Origin: Ewingella sp963519305
GTDB taxonomy: Bacteria; Pseudomonadota; Gammaproteobacteria; Enterobacterales; Enterobacteriaceae
Assembly: GCA_963519305.1 (NCBI GenBank)
Contig: CAUQMS010000005.1
Coordinates: 124,001-188,000, forward strand
Direction: 5' to 3'
Length of the DNA: 64,000 nucleotides
Of the stretch, positions 24,322 through 33,072 are shown piece by piece (position 1 is the stretch's first letter; every line of letters begins with the position of its first letter). The position numbers and the translations under genes are program-made. The notes beneath the pieces are model-generated. The model saw only the letters and a list, made by a program, of their open reading frames with translations, did no database searches and was not told the DNA's origin.

Positions 24322-25572
24322 GTGAGCGGATTAAAACAGGAATTAGGACTGGCACAGGGCGTCGGGCTGCTATCGACCTCGCTACTGGGGACGGGCGTCT
24401 TCGCGGTGCCCGCACTGGCGGCCCAGCTGGCGCAATACGACAGTCTGTGGGCGTGGCCGGTGTTAATTCTGCTGGTCTTCCCGATTGCCATTGGCTTTGC
24501 AGCTTTAGGACGGCATTTTCCGAGTGCGGGCGGCGCGGCGCATTTTGTAGGCACTGCGTTCGGGCCACATATGGCGCGGGTCACCGGCTGGCTGTTTCTC
24601 TCGGTCATCCCGGTGGGTCTTCCGGCTGCCTTACATATTGCGGCGGGTTTCTGGCAGGCGGCTTTTGGCTGGAGCAGCGGAAGCCTGTTGCTGGTCCAGC
24701 TGGGTACGCTGTTTGCCATCTGGTTTCTCGGCACCCGCAGTGCGGGTTCAAGCGCCAACATTCAGACGCTGATTGCTTTTCTGGTGGTCGGGCTGGTGGC
24801 GGCTATCTGGTGGAAGGGTGGGATCACGCTCAGCCAGATCCCGTTGCCGAAAGTGGCAGATGTCTCTCCCTCATCCCTGTTTGATGCGCTGGCGGTGATG
24901 TTCTGGTGCTTTGTTGGTCTGGAGGCCTTTGCGCATCTGGCGACCGAATTTCGCCACCCTGAGCGCGATTTTCCACGCGCGCTGCTGATTGGCATGCTGG
25001 TGGCGGGCGCAGTCTATTGGGGTTGTACCGTGGCGGTGCTGAAATTCCATGCCTGGGGTGAAGGGCGCGAGGCGGCGGCGTCGCTGCCGGGCATCGTGGT
25101 GCAACTGTTTGGTCAGCATGCGCTGTGGGTGGCCTGCATCATCGGTTATCTGGCCTGTTTCGCCAGCGTGAATATCTACACGCAAAGCTTCGCGAGGCTG
25201 GTGTGGTCGCAGGCGCAGCTCAAGCCGCAAAGCCGTCTGGCAAAGCTTTCGGCCCAGCGCGTACCCGTTGCGGCGCTCAATGCCGTTGTCGGCAGCTGTG
25301 TGCTGTTTACACTGCTGATTTACTGGCTGCATCTGCCGCTCGACGCGCTGATTGTCTATGCCAATGGCATCTTCATTTTGATCTATCTGCTGTGTATGTT
25401 GGCGGGCTGGCGGTTACTGAAGGGGCGTTCGGGAATGATGGCATTACTGGGCAGCCTGCTATGCTGCCTGCTACTGGCGATGGTCGGCTGGAAGTCGTTG
25501 TATGCTTTGCTGATGTTGGCGATATTATGGCGCTGTCTGCCGAAGCCCCGAACGGTCGTACAGGCGGAATAA
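24322..25572 (+). CDS. yjeH: L-methionine/branched-chain amino acid exporter YjeH
   Basis: An APC-superfamily inner-membrane transporter of 416 residues, with about 12 hydrophobic segments. The N-terminal SGLKQELGLAQGVGLLSTSL and central FWCFVGLEAFAHLATEFRHP closely match E. coli YjeH, which exports methionine and branched-chain amino acids. The start is taken as GTG at 24322, giving the same N-terminus as E. coli, with AGAGG upstream; the ATT-initiated longer frame would begin inside the tandem repeats. In E. coli yjeH lies elsewhere, next to groES, so this copy is relocated relative to that genome. Confidence 0.85.
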   Translation: MSGLKQELGLAQGVGLLSTSLLGTGVFAVPALAAQLAQYDSLWAWPVLILLVFPIAIGFAALGRHFPSAGGAAHFVGTAFGPHMARVTGWLFLSVIPVGLPAALHIAAGFWQAAFGWSSGSLLLVQLGTLFAIWFLGTRSAGSSANIQTLIAFLVVGLVAAIWWKGGITLSQIPLPKVADVSPSSLFDALAVMFWCFVGLEAFAHLATEFRHPERDFPRALLIGMLVAGAVYWGCTVAVLKFHAWGEGREAAASLPGIVVQLFGQHALWVACIIGYLACFASVNIYTQSFARLVWSQAQLKPQSRLAKLSAQRVPVAALNAVVGSCVLFTLLIYWLHLPLDALIVYANGIFILIYLLCMLAGWRLLKGRSGMMALLGSLLCCLLLAMVGWKSLYALLMLAILWRCLPKPRTVVQAE

Positions 25573-25587
25573 CTGTCGTGTCGCCAT

Positions 25588-25616
25588 GAAAAAAGGCCTG
25601 TGGAAACAGGCCTTTT
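25588..25616. terminator. Bidirectional terminator between yjeH and ubiK
   Basis: AAAAGGCCTGT and ACAGGCCTTTT pair perfectly around a GGAA loop. It serves the convergent yjeH and ubiK genes. Confidence 0.9.
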
Positions 25617-25640
25617 ACGTTCGCAAATCACCGGAAAGTG

Positions 25641-25913
25641 TTAAGCAGGATCCTGAGGTTTTTGCGCCGCAGTCAGTTTGCCTTCGAGCTCAGTCAGACG
25701 CTGTTCCATCGCCACCAGCTTCTCGCGGGTACGCAGCAATACCTGAGTCTGGACATCAAACTCTTCACGATTGACCAGATCCATGCGGCTGAACTGCGCC
25801 TGCAAAACCTGACGGATTTTCTTCTCGGCATCTTCACCAAATTCACGGATACCTTTCGGCATAGATTCATGAACCTGACGGGCAATTTGTTCAATTTTCT
25901 TCGGGTCAATCAT
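25641..25913 (-). CDS. ubiK: Ubiquinone biosynthesis accessory factor UbiK
   Basis: A 90-residue, mostly alpha-helical protein (MIDPKKIEQIARQVHESMPK, with a C-terminal coiled coil TREKLVAMEQRLTELEGKL) matching E. coli UbiK (YqiC). It binds UbiJ and lipids and assists aerobic ubiquinone synthesis in the cytoplasmic Ubi complex. It lies divergent from ribB as in E. coli. Confidence 0.93.
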   Translation of the reverse strand: MIDPKKIEQIARQVHESMPKGIREFGEDAEKKIRQVLQAQFSRMDLVNREEFDVQTQVLLRTREKLVAMEQRLTELEGKLTAAQKPQDPA

Positions 25914-26012
25914 GTGGGTTACCTTATTTCGCAGTAGGCGCTTATCCCTAGTGTAATCGCAGACGCGATTTCTATAAACCTTCCCGATGGCATTAATCGG
26001 TCATTCGACACA

Positions 26013-26041
26013 TTGCTCCGGCCATTTAATGGCGTTATAGT
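26013..26041 (+). promoter_or_regulatory. Sigma70 promoter of ribB
   Basis: TTGCTC (26013-26018), exactly 17 bp, then TATAGT (26036-26041). Transcription would begin around 26048, just before the FMN aptamer at 26054. Confidence 0.75.
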
Positions 26042-26053
26042 TGACCTGCTTAT

Positions 26054-26224
26054 TCTCAGGGCGGGGTGAAAGTCCCCACCGGCGGTAAACCACAGTCAGT
26101 ACTGATGGAACTCATTTTCGTCTTTAGTGGAAGCCCGCGAGCGCTCAACCCTTCTGGGTTAGAGGTCAGCAGATCCGGTGTAATTCCGGGGCCGACGGTT
26201 AAAGTCCGGATGGGAGAGAGTAAC
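26054..26224 (+). ncRNA. FMN riboswitch (RFN element) controlling ribB
   Basis: The conserved RFN blocks are all visible in order: TCTCAGGGCGGGGTGAAAGT, CCCCACCGGCGGTAAACC, AGCCCGCGAGCGC, GGTCAGCAGATCCGGTG, TTCCGGGGCCGACGGTTAAA and GTCCGGATGGGAGAGAG. FMN binding to such aptamers lowers expression of ribB. The aptamer follows a good promoter directly, and a hairpin with a T-rich tract and a palindromic repeat separate it from the ribB start. Confidence 0.96.
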
Positions 26225-26233
26225 GGTTCAAGC

Positions 26234-26268
26234 CGGGCAATATATCTTTGCCCGCTGCGTTATTTTTT
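26234..26268 (+). terminator. Hairpin after the FMN aptamer (possible expression platform)
   Basis: CGGGCAA and TTGCCCG pair around TATATCT; after five bases comes TTATTTTTTA. It could be the terminator used when FMN is bound, but the spacing to the T-tract is looser than in a standard terminator. Confidence 0.5.
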
Positions 26269-26393
26269 ATACCCGTCATACTTCAAGTTACAGGTGCGTT
26301 AACTGCGCTCGCTCACCCCAGTCACTTAGTCCGCTAAGCTCCTGGAATTCACGAGCTTGTTGCCTTCCTGAAACTCGAATTATTTAGGGTATA
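26268..26393. repeat. 126-bp palindromic intergenic repeat (copy 1)
   Basis: Ends are the inverted TATACCC / GGGTATA and arms such as CATACTTCAAGTTACAGGTG against CCTGAAACTCGAATTATT. The centre holds CTCGCTCACCCCAGTCACTTA. It is clearly homologous to the copy at 62047-62175. Elements of this type recur in Yersinia, Serratia and relatives. It sits between the ribB riboswitch and the ribB start. Confidence 0.8.
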
Positions 26394-26487
26394 CCACTGT
26401 AGTGCAACGAAGTCGCGCCACAGTGATACTCCTCAAGACGCCCTGATTCTGGTAATCCACATAAATTTTAATGAGGTTATTTTTACC

Positions 26488-27141
26488 ATGAATCAGACCC
26501 TACTTTCCGAATTCGGTACGCCAGTTCAACGCGTTGAACGCGCACTTGATGCGTTGCGCAATGGCCGCGGTGTGATGGTACTGGATGACGAAGATCGTGA
26601 AAACGAAGGCGATTTAATCTTTGCCGCCGAAAATATGTCCGTTGAGCAGATGGCGCTGACTATTCGCCACGGCAGCGGCATTGTTTGCCTCACCATGAAC
26701 GAAGACAGCCGTAAAAAGCTCGAATTGCCGATGATGGTCGAGAACAACTCCAGCCAGTTCCAGACGCCTTTCACTGTGACTATTGAAGCAGCCGAAGGGG
26801 TGACGACCGGCGTATCAGCTGCTGACCGTATCACCACCATCCGCGCCGCCATTAAAGATGGCGCGAAGCCTTCTGACCTGCACCGTCCGGGGCATATTTT
26901 CCCGCTGCGCGCACAGGCCGGCGGCGTACTGACCCGTGGGGGTCACACCGAAGCCTCCATTGATTTAGTGACGCTGGCGGGTCTTAAGCCTTTCGGCGTG
27001 CTGTGTGAACTGACCAACGACGACGGCAGCATGGCGCATGCGCCGCAAGCGATCGTGTTTGCCAAAAAACACGATATGCCGGTGCTGACCATCGAAGATC
27101 TGGTGGCCTACCGTCAGGCGCAGACACAACAAGCCAGCTGA
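26488..27141 (+). CDS. ribB: 3,4-dihydroxy-2-butanone 4-phosphate synthase
   Basis: Makes the four-carbon unit of riboflavin from ribulose 5-phosphate. The 217-residue protein has the metal and substrate motif DDEDRENEGDLIFAAE (near residue 32) and the second conserved block HRPGHIFPLRAQAGGVLTR followed by GGHTEAS (near residue 133). Full-length match to E. coli RibB. The ATG follows ATGAGG. Upstream stand a promoter, an FMN riboswitch and a palindromic repeat, so expression is expected to fall with high FMN. Confidence 0.97.
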   Translation: MNQTLLSEFGTPVQRVERALDALRNGRGVMVLDDEDRENEGDLIFAAENMSVEQMALTIRHGSGIVCLTMNEDSRKKLELPMMVENNSSQFQTPFTVTIEAAEGVTTGVSAADRITTIRAAIKDGAKPSDLHRPGHIFPLRAQAGGVLTRGGHTEASIDLVTLAGLKPFGVLCELTNDDGSMAHAPQAIVFAKKHDMPVLTIEDLVAYRQAQTQQAS

Positions 27142-27162
27142 GTTTCCTGCCTTCTTCTCTTA

Positions 27163-27188
27163 AAGGCCGCCTTGTGCGGTCTTTTTTG
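27163..27188 (+). terminator. Intrinsic terminator after ribB
   Basis: AAGGCCGC and GCGGTCTT pair (one wobble) around CTTGT, and the T-run continues to 27187. Confidence 0.85.
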
Positions 27189-27334
27189 TGTCCGAAATAG
27201 TCAAATTTACTGAATAACTTCATCACCGTTATCCGGCTGTGTCGCGTCGTGAAAAAGAGTAACTTATTTTCATCGCGCAGAGTCTTCCGCCGGGAGCTTT
27301 GCCACTCTTTTCACTTTGCGGTAAGGAAAACGTT

Positions 27335-28123
27335 ATGACTTCCCCTCGTATGCCCGCTCTGTTTTTAGGCCACGGTAGCCCGATGAACGTGCTTGAAGAT
27401 AATACCTATACCCGTGCATGGCAGGCGTTGGGAGAAACCTTGCCGCGTCCGAAAGCCATTGTGGCTGTGTCTGCCCACTGGTTTACCCGTGGTACGGCGG
27501 TGACGGCGATGGAAAACCCGCGCACTATCCATGATTTCGGTGGTTTCCCGCAGGCGCTGTTCGACAAACGCTATCCGGCACCCGGTTCTCCGGCGCTGGC
27601 AAAACAGCTGCAGGAATTGCTCAGGCCGATCGATGTTGCTGCGGATACCAGCGAGTGGGGTTTTGACCACGGCACTTGGGGCGTACTGATCAAGATGTAC
27701 CCGGACGCCGACATTCCTGTGGTACAGCTCAGTATTGACGGTACGCAGCCAGCGGAATATCACTATCAGATGGGTAAAAAACTGTCGGCCTTGCGCGATG
27801 ACGGCGTGATGATTGTCGCCAGTGGCAACGTGGTACACAACTTGCGCATGGTGAAGTGGGAGGGGAATTCAGAGCCTTACCCTTGGGCGGCTTCATTTAA
27901 TCAGTACGTGTTGGATAATCTGGACTGGAAGGGCGAGGCCAAAGACCATCCGCTGGTGAACTTCATGCAGCACGACGGTGCAGCGCTCTCTAACCCGTCC
28001 GTCGAGCACTATCTGCCGTTGCTGTATGTTTTAGGCGCGTGGGATGGTGAAGAGGCGATCACGACGCCAACCGACGGCATTGTGATGAGTTCGCTGAGTA
28101 TGCTTTCAGTGCAGTTGGGGTAG
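27335..28123 (+). CDS. ygiD: 4,5-DOPA dioxygenase-family extradiol enzyme
   Basis: A 262-residue class III extradiol dioxygenase-like protein. Zinc/iron ligands are apparent in LFLGHGSPM, SAHWFTRG and DHGTWGVL, with a C-terminal EHYLPLLYVLGAW. It matches E. coli YgiD, a zinc enzyme reported to cleave L-DOPA. TAAGGAAAA lies before the ATG at 27335, so that start is chosen over one 12 codons upstream. It converges with ygiC. The physiological substrate is not known. Confidence 0.9.
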   Translation: MTSPRMPALFLGHGSPMNVLEDNTYTRAWQALGETLPRPKAIVAVSAHWFTRGTAVTAMENPRTIHDFGGFPQALFDKRYPAPGSPALAKQLQELLRPIDVAADTSEWGFDHGTWGVLIKMYPDADIPVVQLSIDGTQPAEYHYQMGKKLSALRDDGVMIVASGNVVHNLRMVKWEGNSEPYPWAASFNQYVLDNLDWKGEAKDHPLVNFMQHDGAALSNPSVEHYLPLLYVLGAWDGEEAITTPTDGIVMSSLSMLSVQLG

Positions 28124-28151
28124 TGTTCTTCGTGATAAAAAAACAAGGATA

Positions 28152-28187
28152 AAAAAACGGAGAGTGAAGTGATTCGCTCTCCGTTTT
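28152..28187. terminator. Bidirectional terminator between ygiD and ygiC
   Basis: ACGGAGAG and CTCTCCGT pair around a 12-nt loop, with an A-run before and a T-run after, so it functions for both convergent transcripts. Confidence 0.85.
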
Positions 28188-28207
28188 TTACGGGTCGATC
28201 CGAAAGA

Positions 28208-29368
28208 TTAACCGACGATCACATGCGGGTAGAAACGTGACAGATCCTGCGTGATCAGCGCTTTGTCTTCACGCAGGCCGATGCCGCAAGGTTGATCATT
28301 GACCAGCCAGCTGCCGATCAGCGTATAGCTGTCGCCGAATTTTGGCAGGGGGTGGAACTGCTGGACGATCATGCCTTCTTCGCCGTAGGGGCCGTCAACG
28401 CTCGCTACTTCCTGCCCTTTCTCGATGATGCGGATATTGGCACCTTCGCGGGAGAACAGCGGTTTAATCACATAGTGATCCATTTCCGGATGGGCATCTT
28501 CTGCGAAATAAGACGGCAGCAGATTCGGGTGATCCGGAAACATTTTCCACAGCAGCGGCAGCAGCGCCTTATTCGACAAAATCGCTTTCCAGGCGGGTTC
28601 CAGCCAGCGTACGCCCGCATCTTCCAGCTTGGTGGAGAAGATTTCGCGGAACATAAACTCCCACGGATAGAGCTTAAACAGATTGCTGATCACCTGATCC
28701 TGCGGATCGGTAAACTGACCGCGTTCACCAAGGCCGATCTCTTCGATAAACAGAAACTCGCTGGCCAGTTCTGCTTCCAGTGCGCAATCTTGTAAATATT
28801 GCACCGTACCGCGATCTTCTTCGGTGTCTTCGCAGCAGGCAAAATGCAGCAATGAGAAGCCATGCTGGCTTTTCAGCTCGCTGAAACGCTCGATCAACTT
28901 TTCCTGCATACTGTTGAACTGGTCGGCATCCTGCGGCAATTTGCCCGCAGCGATTTGCTCTTCCAGCCACAACCATTGGAAAAAGGCGGCTTCATACAGC
29001 GACGTCGGGGTGTCTGCGTTGTTTTCCAACAACTTCGGCGGGTTAACGCCGTCGTAGGCCAGATCCAGACGGGAATAGAGCGACGGTTGCTGGGTTTTCC
29101 ATGATGTGCGCACAAAGTCCCAGACATGTTTAGGGATCTGGAATTTGGCCATCAGAGCATCGTCACTAATGACTTTTTCCACCACTTTCAAACACATCTG
29201 GTGGATCTCAGCGGTGGCGTCTTCGATCTCTTCAATCTGGGCCAACGTGAACTGATAGTAGGCATCTTCACACCAGTAGGGTTCGCCATACATGGTGTGA
29301 AAATTGAAGCCAAATTCGGTGGCTTGTTCGCGCCAGTCCGGGCGCTCTGCGATCGCTAAACGTTTCAT
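28208..29368 (-). CDS. ygiC: ATP-grasp protein YgiC (glutathionylspermidine synthase-like)
   Basis: A 386-residue protein of the glutathionylspermidine synthetase C-terminal (ATP-grasp) family, full-length match to E. coli YgiC. Conserved points are NADTPTSLYEAAFFQW near residue 117 and the nucleotide-binding part VIKPLFSREGANIRI near residue 295. It lacks the amidase domain of the bifunctional Gss enzyme. It begins 9 bp after ygiB ends, so both are likely translated from one mRNA. Its peptide-ligase substrate is unknown. Confidence 0.9.
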   Translation of the reverse strand: MKRLAIAERPDWREQATEFGFNFHTMYGEPYWCEDAYYQFTLAQIEEIEDATAEIHQMCLKVVEKVISDDALMAKFQIPKHVWDFVRTSWKTQQPSLYSRLDLAYDGVNPPKLLENNADTPTSLYEAAFFQWLWLEEQIAAGKLPQDADQFNSMQEKLIERFSELKSQHGFSLLHFACCEDTEEDRGTVQYLQDCALEAELASEFLFIEEIGLGERGQFTDPQDQVISNLFKLYPWEFMFREIFSTKLEDAGVRWLEPAWKAILSNKALLPLLWKMFPDHPNLLPSYFAEDAHPEMDHYVIKPLFSREGANIRIIEKGQEVASVDGPYGEEGMIVQQFHPLPKFGDSYTLIGSWLVNDQPCGIGLREDKALITQDLSRFYPHVIVG

Positions 29369-29377
29369 GACGGCCTC

Positions 29378-30046
29378 TTAGCCACCCATGCTGCGTGAAG
29401 GTGAACGTGTAGTAGAGGCTGAGCTGCGCTGCATAGTGTTCTGTTTTGCCACGCTCTCACCAAAGCCACCACGGGTAACTGTGCTGGTGGTTGCAGGTTT
29501 TGGCGCCATCGCGGTTTTCGGCACGGTCATGGTGCGTCCGCCTGCGGTCGCCGGGCCATAACTTTTACCGGTGGCATCAACAAATTTGCCGTTTGCCGGG
29601 CTGGCGGCATTTTTAGAGGTGAACAGCGGTTGCTGAGCAAAGCCCGCGCCGCCGCCCATCATACGGCCCATCATATAACCGGCCATCAGAGGCATCCAGA
29701 AGCTGCCGCTCTGCTGTGGCTGGGCTGCCATGCCTGCCTGTGCTGGGGTTTGCGTACACTGGCCTTCGCCGAACTCAGCCACACACTCTTCGCGGCTGGC
29801 ATATTTTGGCGCGGTTTTTTCTGCTTCTTTTTTGGCTGCGTCATAAGCCGCGGTACATTGCGCGCTGTTAGACGGATTGGCTTTCGAGCAATCGTCTACG
29901 TTTTGGTACAGCGAGACGGTCTCATCGGTTTTTTCACAGCCAGAAAGCATAAACACGGCACTGACGGCGATAGCGACAGGGGTAATGCGGTAGCTACGCC
30001 AGGATTTCCGGAAGGTAGCCAGATTGATGTTTTGTGTCCGTTTCAT
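29378..30046 (-). CDS. ygiB: DUF1190 protein YgiB
   Basis: A 222-residue DUF1190 protein with an N-terminal hydrophobic segment (ITPVAIAVSAVFMLSGC) ending in a lipobox-like LSGC, then a Cys-containing DCSKANPSNSAQC region and a low-complexity Gly/Met/Pro/Thr-rich C-terminus (MAGYMMGRMMGGGAG). It matches E. coli YgiB. Start MKRTQNINLA is set by homology. Upstream of ygiC in an apparent two-gene operon, downstream of tolC on the same strand. Function unknown. Confidence 0.88.
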   Translation of the reverse strand: MKRTQNINLATFRKSWRSYRITPVAIAVSAVFMLSGCEKTDETVSLYQNVDDCSKANPSNSAQCTAAYDAAKKEAEKTAPKYASREECVAEFGEGQCTQTPAQAGMAAQPQQSGSFWMPLMAGYMMGRMMGGGAGFAQQPLFTSKNAASPANGKFVDATGKSYGPATAGGRTMTVPKTAMAPKPATTSTVTRGGFGESVAKQNTMQRSSASTTRSPSRSMGG

Positions 30047-30175
30047 CGTATATATCCCATGTGTAGGGCTTTTTTGCCCTTTCCCAGTAGTGCGTAAGAA
30101 TAGGGTAAAGACGGTTAATGTTAAAGCAGTCAGGGTCAATTGTTACGAGACTTTACGAAAGGCTGTGATGCGGGC

Positions 30176-30203
30176 AAAAAAAAAGCAGCCCGGAAGGCTG
30201 CTT
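30176..30203 (-). terminator. Intrinsic terminator of tolC
   Basis: On the minus strand AAGCAGCC and GGGCTGCTT pair around TTCC, followed by a run of T. It lies 25 bp after the tolC stop. Confidence 0.9.
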
Positions 30204-30227
30204 ATGTTGAAAACGGCCATAACCCGA

Positions 30228-31760
30228 TTAGTTCTGGAATGGATTACCGTTTTTCTTCGCGCTGCTGCTGGTGTTGCTGCTAGTGGTCGCCGGAGTACGG
30301 TTGACGACCGGAGAGCTCACTTTCTCAGCCTGCACGTTTTTCCTGACCGGAGCCGCAGTCGGGTTGTTACCGTAACCGTCTGCAGACGCATCCTGTTGTG
30401 GATTTTCAGGTGCTACGGCGTCTGGCGTAGTTGGGATCGCTTTACCTAACGCACCGTTCAACGCCATCAGATCATTTTCGTTCAACGTACCTAACGCAGA
30501 TTTAATATTTAACTGGTTAATCAGGTAGTTATAACGTGCTGCTGACAGCTGTTGTTTGGCGTTGTACAGCGTTGTGGTCGCATCCAACACGTCAACGATG
30601 GTACGGGTACCGACCTGGTAACCGGCTTCCATTGCGTCTAATGAACTCTGTGCAGAAACAACGGCTTGTTTATACGCGTTGATGCTGCTGATAGACGCAG
30701 AAATATTGTTGAAGGAGGAACGCACAGTCTGCACAACAGAACGGTGCGCGCTCTCCAGCTGCTCGCTGGCGCCCACAAAGTTGTATTGCGCCTGTTTGAC
30801 CTGAGAGTTCACCGAGCCGCCGGTATACAGTGGCAGGGAGAAGCTGATGCCGACTTTATTCTGTCCTGCATCGCTGTCCTGATAGCTTCCGGAACCGGTG
30901 TTAGAACCGTTGTACTTGGTGTTGCTCAAGCCGGTCGATGCCGTCAGGTCTACCGTTGGCATGTGGCCAGTTTGGTAGTAACGGATCTGCTCACGGGCCA
31001 AATCCTGGGACAGACGGGCAGAGAGCAAGTTCAGGTTGCGGCTTTCGGCTTCTTTCAACAGGCTGGCGACCGGTTGCGGGTTCTGCGTGTTGAAGCTGTC
31101 GATATTCAGTGAAGAGAGCTGCGGGTAGTAAACCCCGGTAACCTGACGCAAAGATTCCAGTGCGTTGTCGAGGTTATTACGTGCAGTCACTTCGTTAGCT
31201 AATACAGTGTCGTATTGTGAACGGGCGTTCTGCACGTCAGTAATAGCAACCAGACCCACGTTAAAACGTTGGGTTGTCTGGTCTAACTGACGGTAGATGG
31301 CCTGTTTCTGTGCTTCGGTGTAGGACAGGGAATCAATCGCGCTTAACACGTTGAAGTAAGCTGTCGCCGAATTCAGGATCAACGCCTGTTGGGCGGTCTG
31401 GAAAGTGACGTCCTGAATACCGGCCGTTTTTTCCTGCAGAGTCAGTGCACGCCATTTTGACATATCAAAAATGGTTTGGGTCAATTGCAGGGACGCACTG
31501 GTCACATTGCTGTTAATACCATTCGCATCACGATAGCCGTTGGTATAATCGTAATCCGCACCCAATCCGAGTTGCGGTAATAATGGGCTGCGCGATTCGT
31601 TGATTTTTTCGAATGCAGCATCACGGTCGGCGGCAGATTTGCGCAGATCCGGGTTACTTTCCCTGGCTTGCTGGTAGACCTGCATCAGGTTTTCAGCCTG
31701 GCTCATCGCACTAAAGCCGCCCAGGCTCAGTCCGATTAGAAGGGGGAGCAGTTTCTTCAT
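30228..31760 (-). CDS. tolC: Outer-membrane efflux channel TolC
   Basis: Trimeric outer-membrane channel-tunnel shared by RND, MFS and ABC efflux pumps and type I secretion. The 510-residue precursor has a signal peptide (MKKLLPLLIGLSLGGFSAMS, cleavage before ENLMQVYQQ), two internally repeated OEP units with long helices, and a Asn/Ser/Thr-rich C-terminal tail. AAGGA lies 6 nt before the ATG at 31760, which is preferred to the ATG at 31766. It diverges from nudF as in E. coli; the 227-bp region between holds both promoters. Confidence 0.97.
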   Translation of the reverse strand: MKKLLPLLIGLSLGGFSAMSQAENLMQVYQQARESNPDLRKSAADRDAAFEKINESRSPLLPQLGLGADYDYTNGYRDANGINSNVTSASLQLTQTIFDMSKWRALTLQEKTAGIQDVTFQTAQQALILNSATAYFNVLSAIDSLSYTEAQKQAIYRQLDQTTQRFNVGLVAITDVQNARSQYDTVLANEVTARNNLDNALESLRQVTGVYYPQLSSLNIDSFNTQNPQPVASLLKEAESRNLNLLSARLSQDLAREQIRYYQTGHMPTVDLTASTGLSNTKYNGSNTGSGSYQDSDAGQNKVGISFSLPLYTGGSVNSQVKQAQYNFVGASEQLESAHRSVVQTVRSSFNNISASISSINAYKQAVVSAQSSLDAMEAGYQVGTRTIVDVLDATTTLYNAKQQLSAARYNYLINQLNIKSALGTLNENDLMALNGALGKAIPTTPDAVAPENPQQDASADGYGNNPTAAPVRKNVQAEKVSSPVVNRTPATTSSNTSSSAKKNGNPFQN

Positions 31761-31987
31761 TTGCATTCCTTGTTGTGCAGCAATGTTGTTATGGTGACGC
31801 TGTCAAAATACCAATAGACGCGGATTCTATCAGAGACTGGCGGAAGGACTGAGTGGCTTTACGTGCCTTACCGCCCAAATTAGTTTCAATCTACCACAAA
31901 CGTGTCTGATTATTATTAGCGCATTTTCATCAAATTGACCTCAAATGACGATAATCTGTCTGTGTGAGGAAATAAGGGAGAAGCGAG

Positions 31988-32620
31988 ATGTCTTCGATAA
32001 AAGGTTCACCAGTGACTTTCGGTCAGGATGATGTAGAAATTATTGCACGTGAGACGCGCTATAAAGGTTTTTTTTCTATTATCGCCTATCGGTTCCGTCA
32101 TCGTCTGTTTAGCGGTGAAATGAGCGCAGAAGTGGTGCGTGAGGTTTTCGAGCGCGGCCACGCCGCCGTGTTATTACCTTATGATCCGCAGCGCGATGAA
32201 GTGGTGTTGATCGAACAAATCCGTATTCCATCTATTGATTCCAGTGATACCCCATGGCTTCTGGAAATGGTCGCCGGTATCATTGAGGAGGGCGAAACGG
32301 TAGAAGACGTTGCCCGGCGCGAAGCGCTGGAAGAAGCTAATATCGTTGTTGGACGCTGTAAACCCGCGCTGAGCTACCTCGCCAGCCCGGGCGGAACCAG
32401 CGAACGTCTGTCAATTATGGTGGGCGAAGTCGACGCAACAACGGCACAGGGAATTCACGGCCTGGCGGCTGAAAATGAGGACATCCGCGTGCATGTGGTG
32501 AGCCGTGAACAGGCTTACCGCTGGGTGGAGGAAGGAGTAATCGATAATGCCGCGTCAGTCATTGCTTTGCAGTGGCTGACCTTGCACCATGAATCCCTGA
32601 GAAAAGAGTGGTCCCACTAA
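31988..32620 (+). CDS. nudF: ADP-ribose pyrophosphatase
   Basis: Nudix hydrolase splitting ADP-ribose to AMP and ribose 5-phosphate. The 210-residue protein carries the Nudix box GIIEEGETVEDVARREALEE (about residues 97-116), then ANI and the SPGGTSERL loop. Close to E. coli NudF. It is the first gene of the nudF-yqiB-cpdA-yqiA-parE run; its TAA stop overlaps the ATG of yqiB (TAATG). Confidence 0.95.
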   Translation: MSSIKGSPVTFGQDDVEIIARETRYKGFFSIIAYRFRHRLFSGEMSAEVVREVFERGHAAVLLPYDPQRDEVVLIEQIRIPSIDSSDTPWLLEMVAGIIEEGETVEDVARREALEEANIVVGRCKPALSYLASPGGTSERLSIMVGEVDATTAQGIHGLAAENEDIRVHVVSREQAYRWVEEGVIDNAASVIALQWLTLHHESLRKEWSH

Positions 32621-33045
32621 TGATTAAGCGCTATACCCCTGATTTTCCTGAAATGATGAGATTGTGTGAAACCAATTTCGCACAACTGCGCCGTTTAATG
32701 CCGCGTAATGATGAAGTCGGCGAAACGGCAACTTATCAGGTGAGTAGCGCAACGTACCGTCTTACGATTGTTGAGTCTACGCGTTACACCACTCTGGTTG
32801 AGATAAAGCAGACCGCGCCTGCGGTCAGCTACTGGAGCCTCCCGTCACTGACCGTGCGCCTGTATCACGACGCTATGGTTGCTGAAGTGTGTGCGAGTCA
32901 GCAGATCTTTCGCTTCAAAGCGCGCTATGATTATCCTAATAAAAAGTTGCATCAGCGCGATGAAAAGCATCAAATTAACCAGTTCCTTGCTGACTGGTTG
33001 CGTTATTGCCTTGCGCATGGAGCGATGGCCGTTCCGGTTTGTTAG
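32620..33045 (+). CDS. yqiB: DUF1249 protein YqiB
   Basis: A 141-residue DUF1249 protein. It begins MIKRYTPDFPEMMRLCETNF and shows the conserved VRLYHDAMVAEV and KKLHQRDEKHQINQFLADWL. Start chosen at the ATG overlapping the nudF stop, indicating translational coupling. E. coli YqiB is its counterpart in the same position. Function unknown. Confidence 0.9.
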   Translation: MIKRYTPDFPEMMRLCETNFAQLRRLMPRNDEVGETATYQVSSATYRLTIVESTRYTTLVEIKQTAPAVSYWSLPSLTVRLYHDAMVAEVCASQQIFRFKARYDYPNKKLHQRDEKHQINQFLADWLRYCLAHGAMAVPVC

Positions 33046-33072
33046 ACAGACTTCAACGACAAAGGACACAAC

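Noticed and set aside
31861..31880. Possible marbox between tolC and nudF
   Set aside because: GTGCC and CCCAAAT partly recall the MarA/SoxS/Rob consensus, but too many fixed positions differ by hand alignment to list it as a site.
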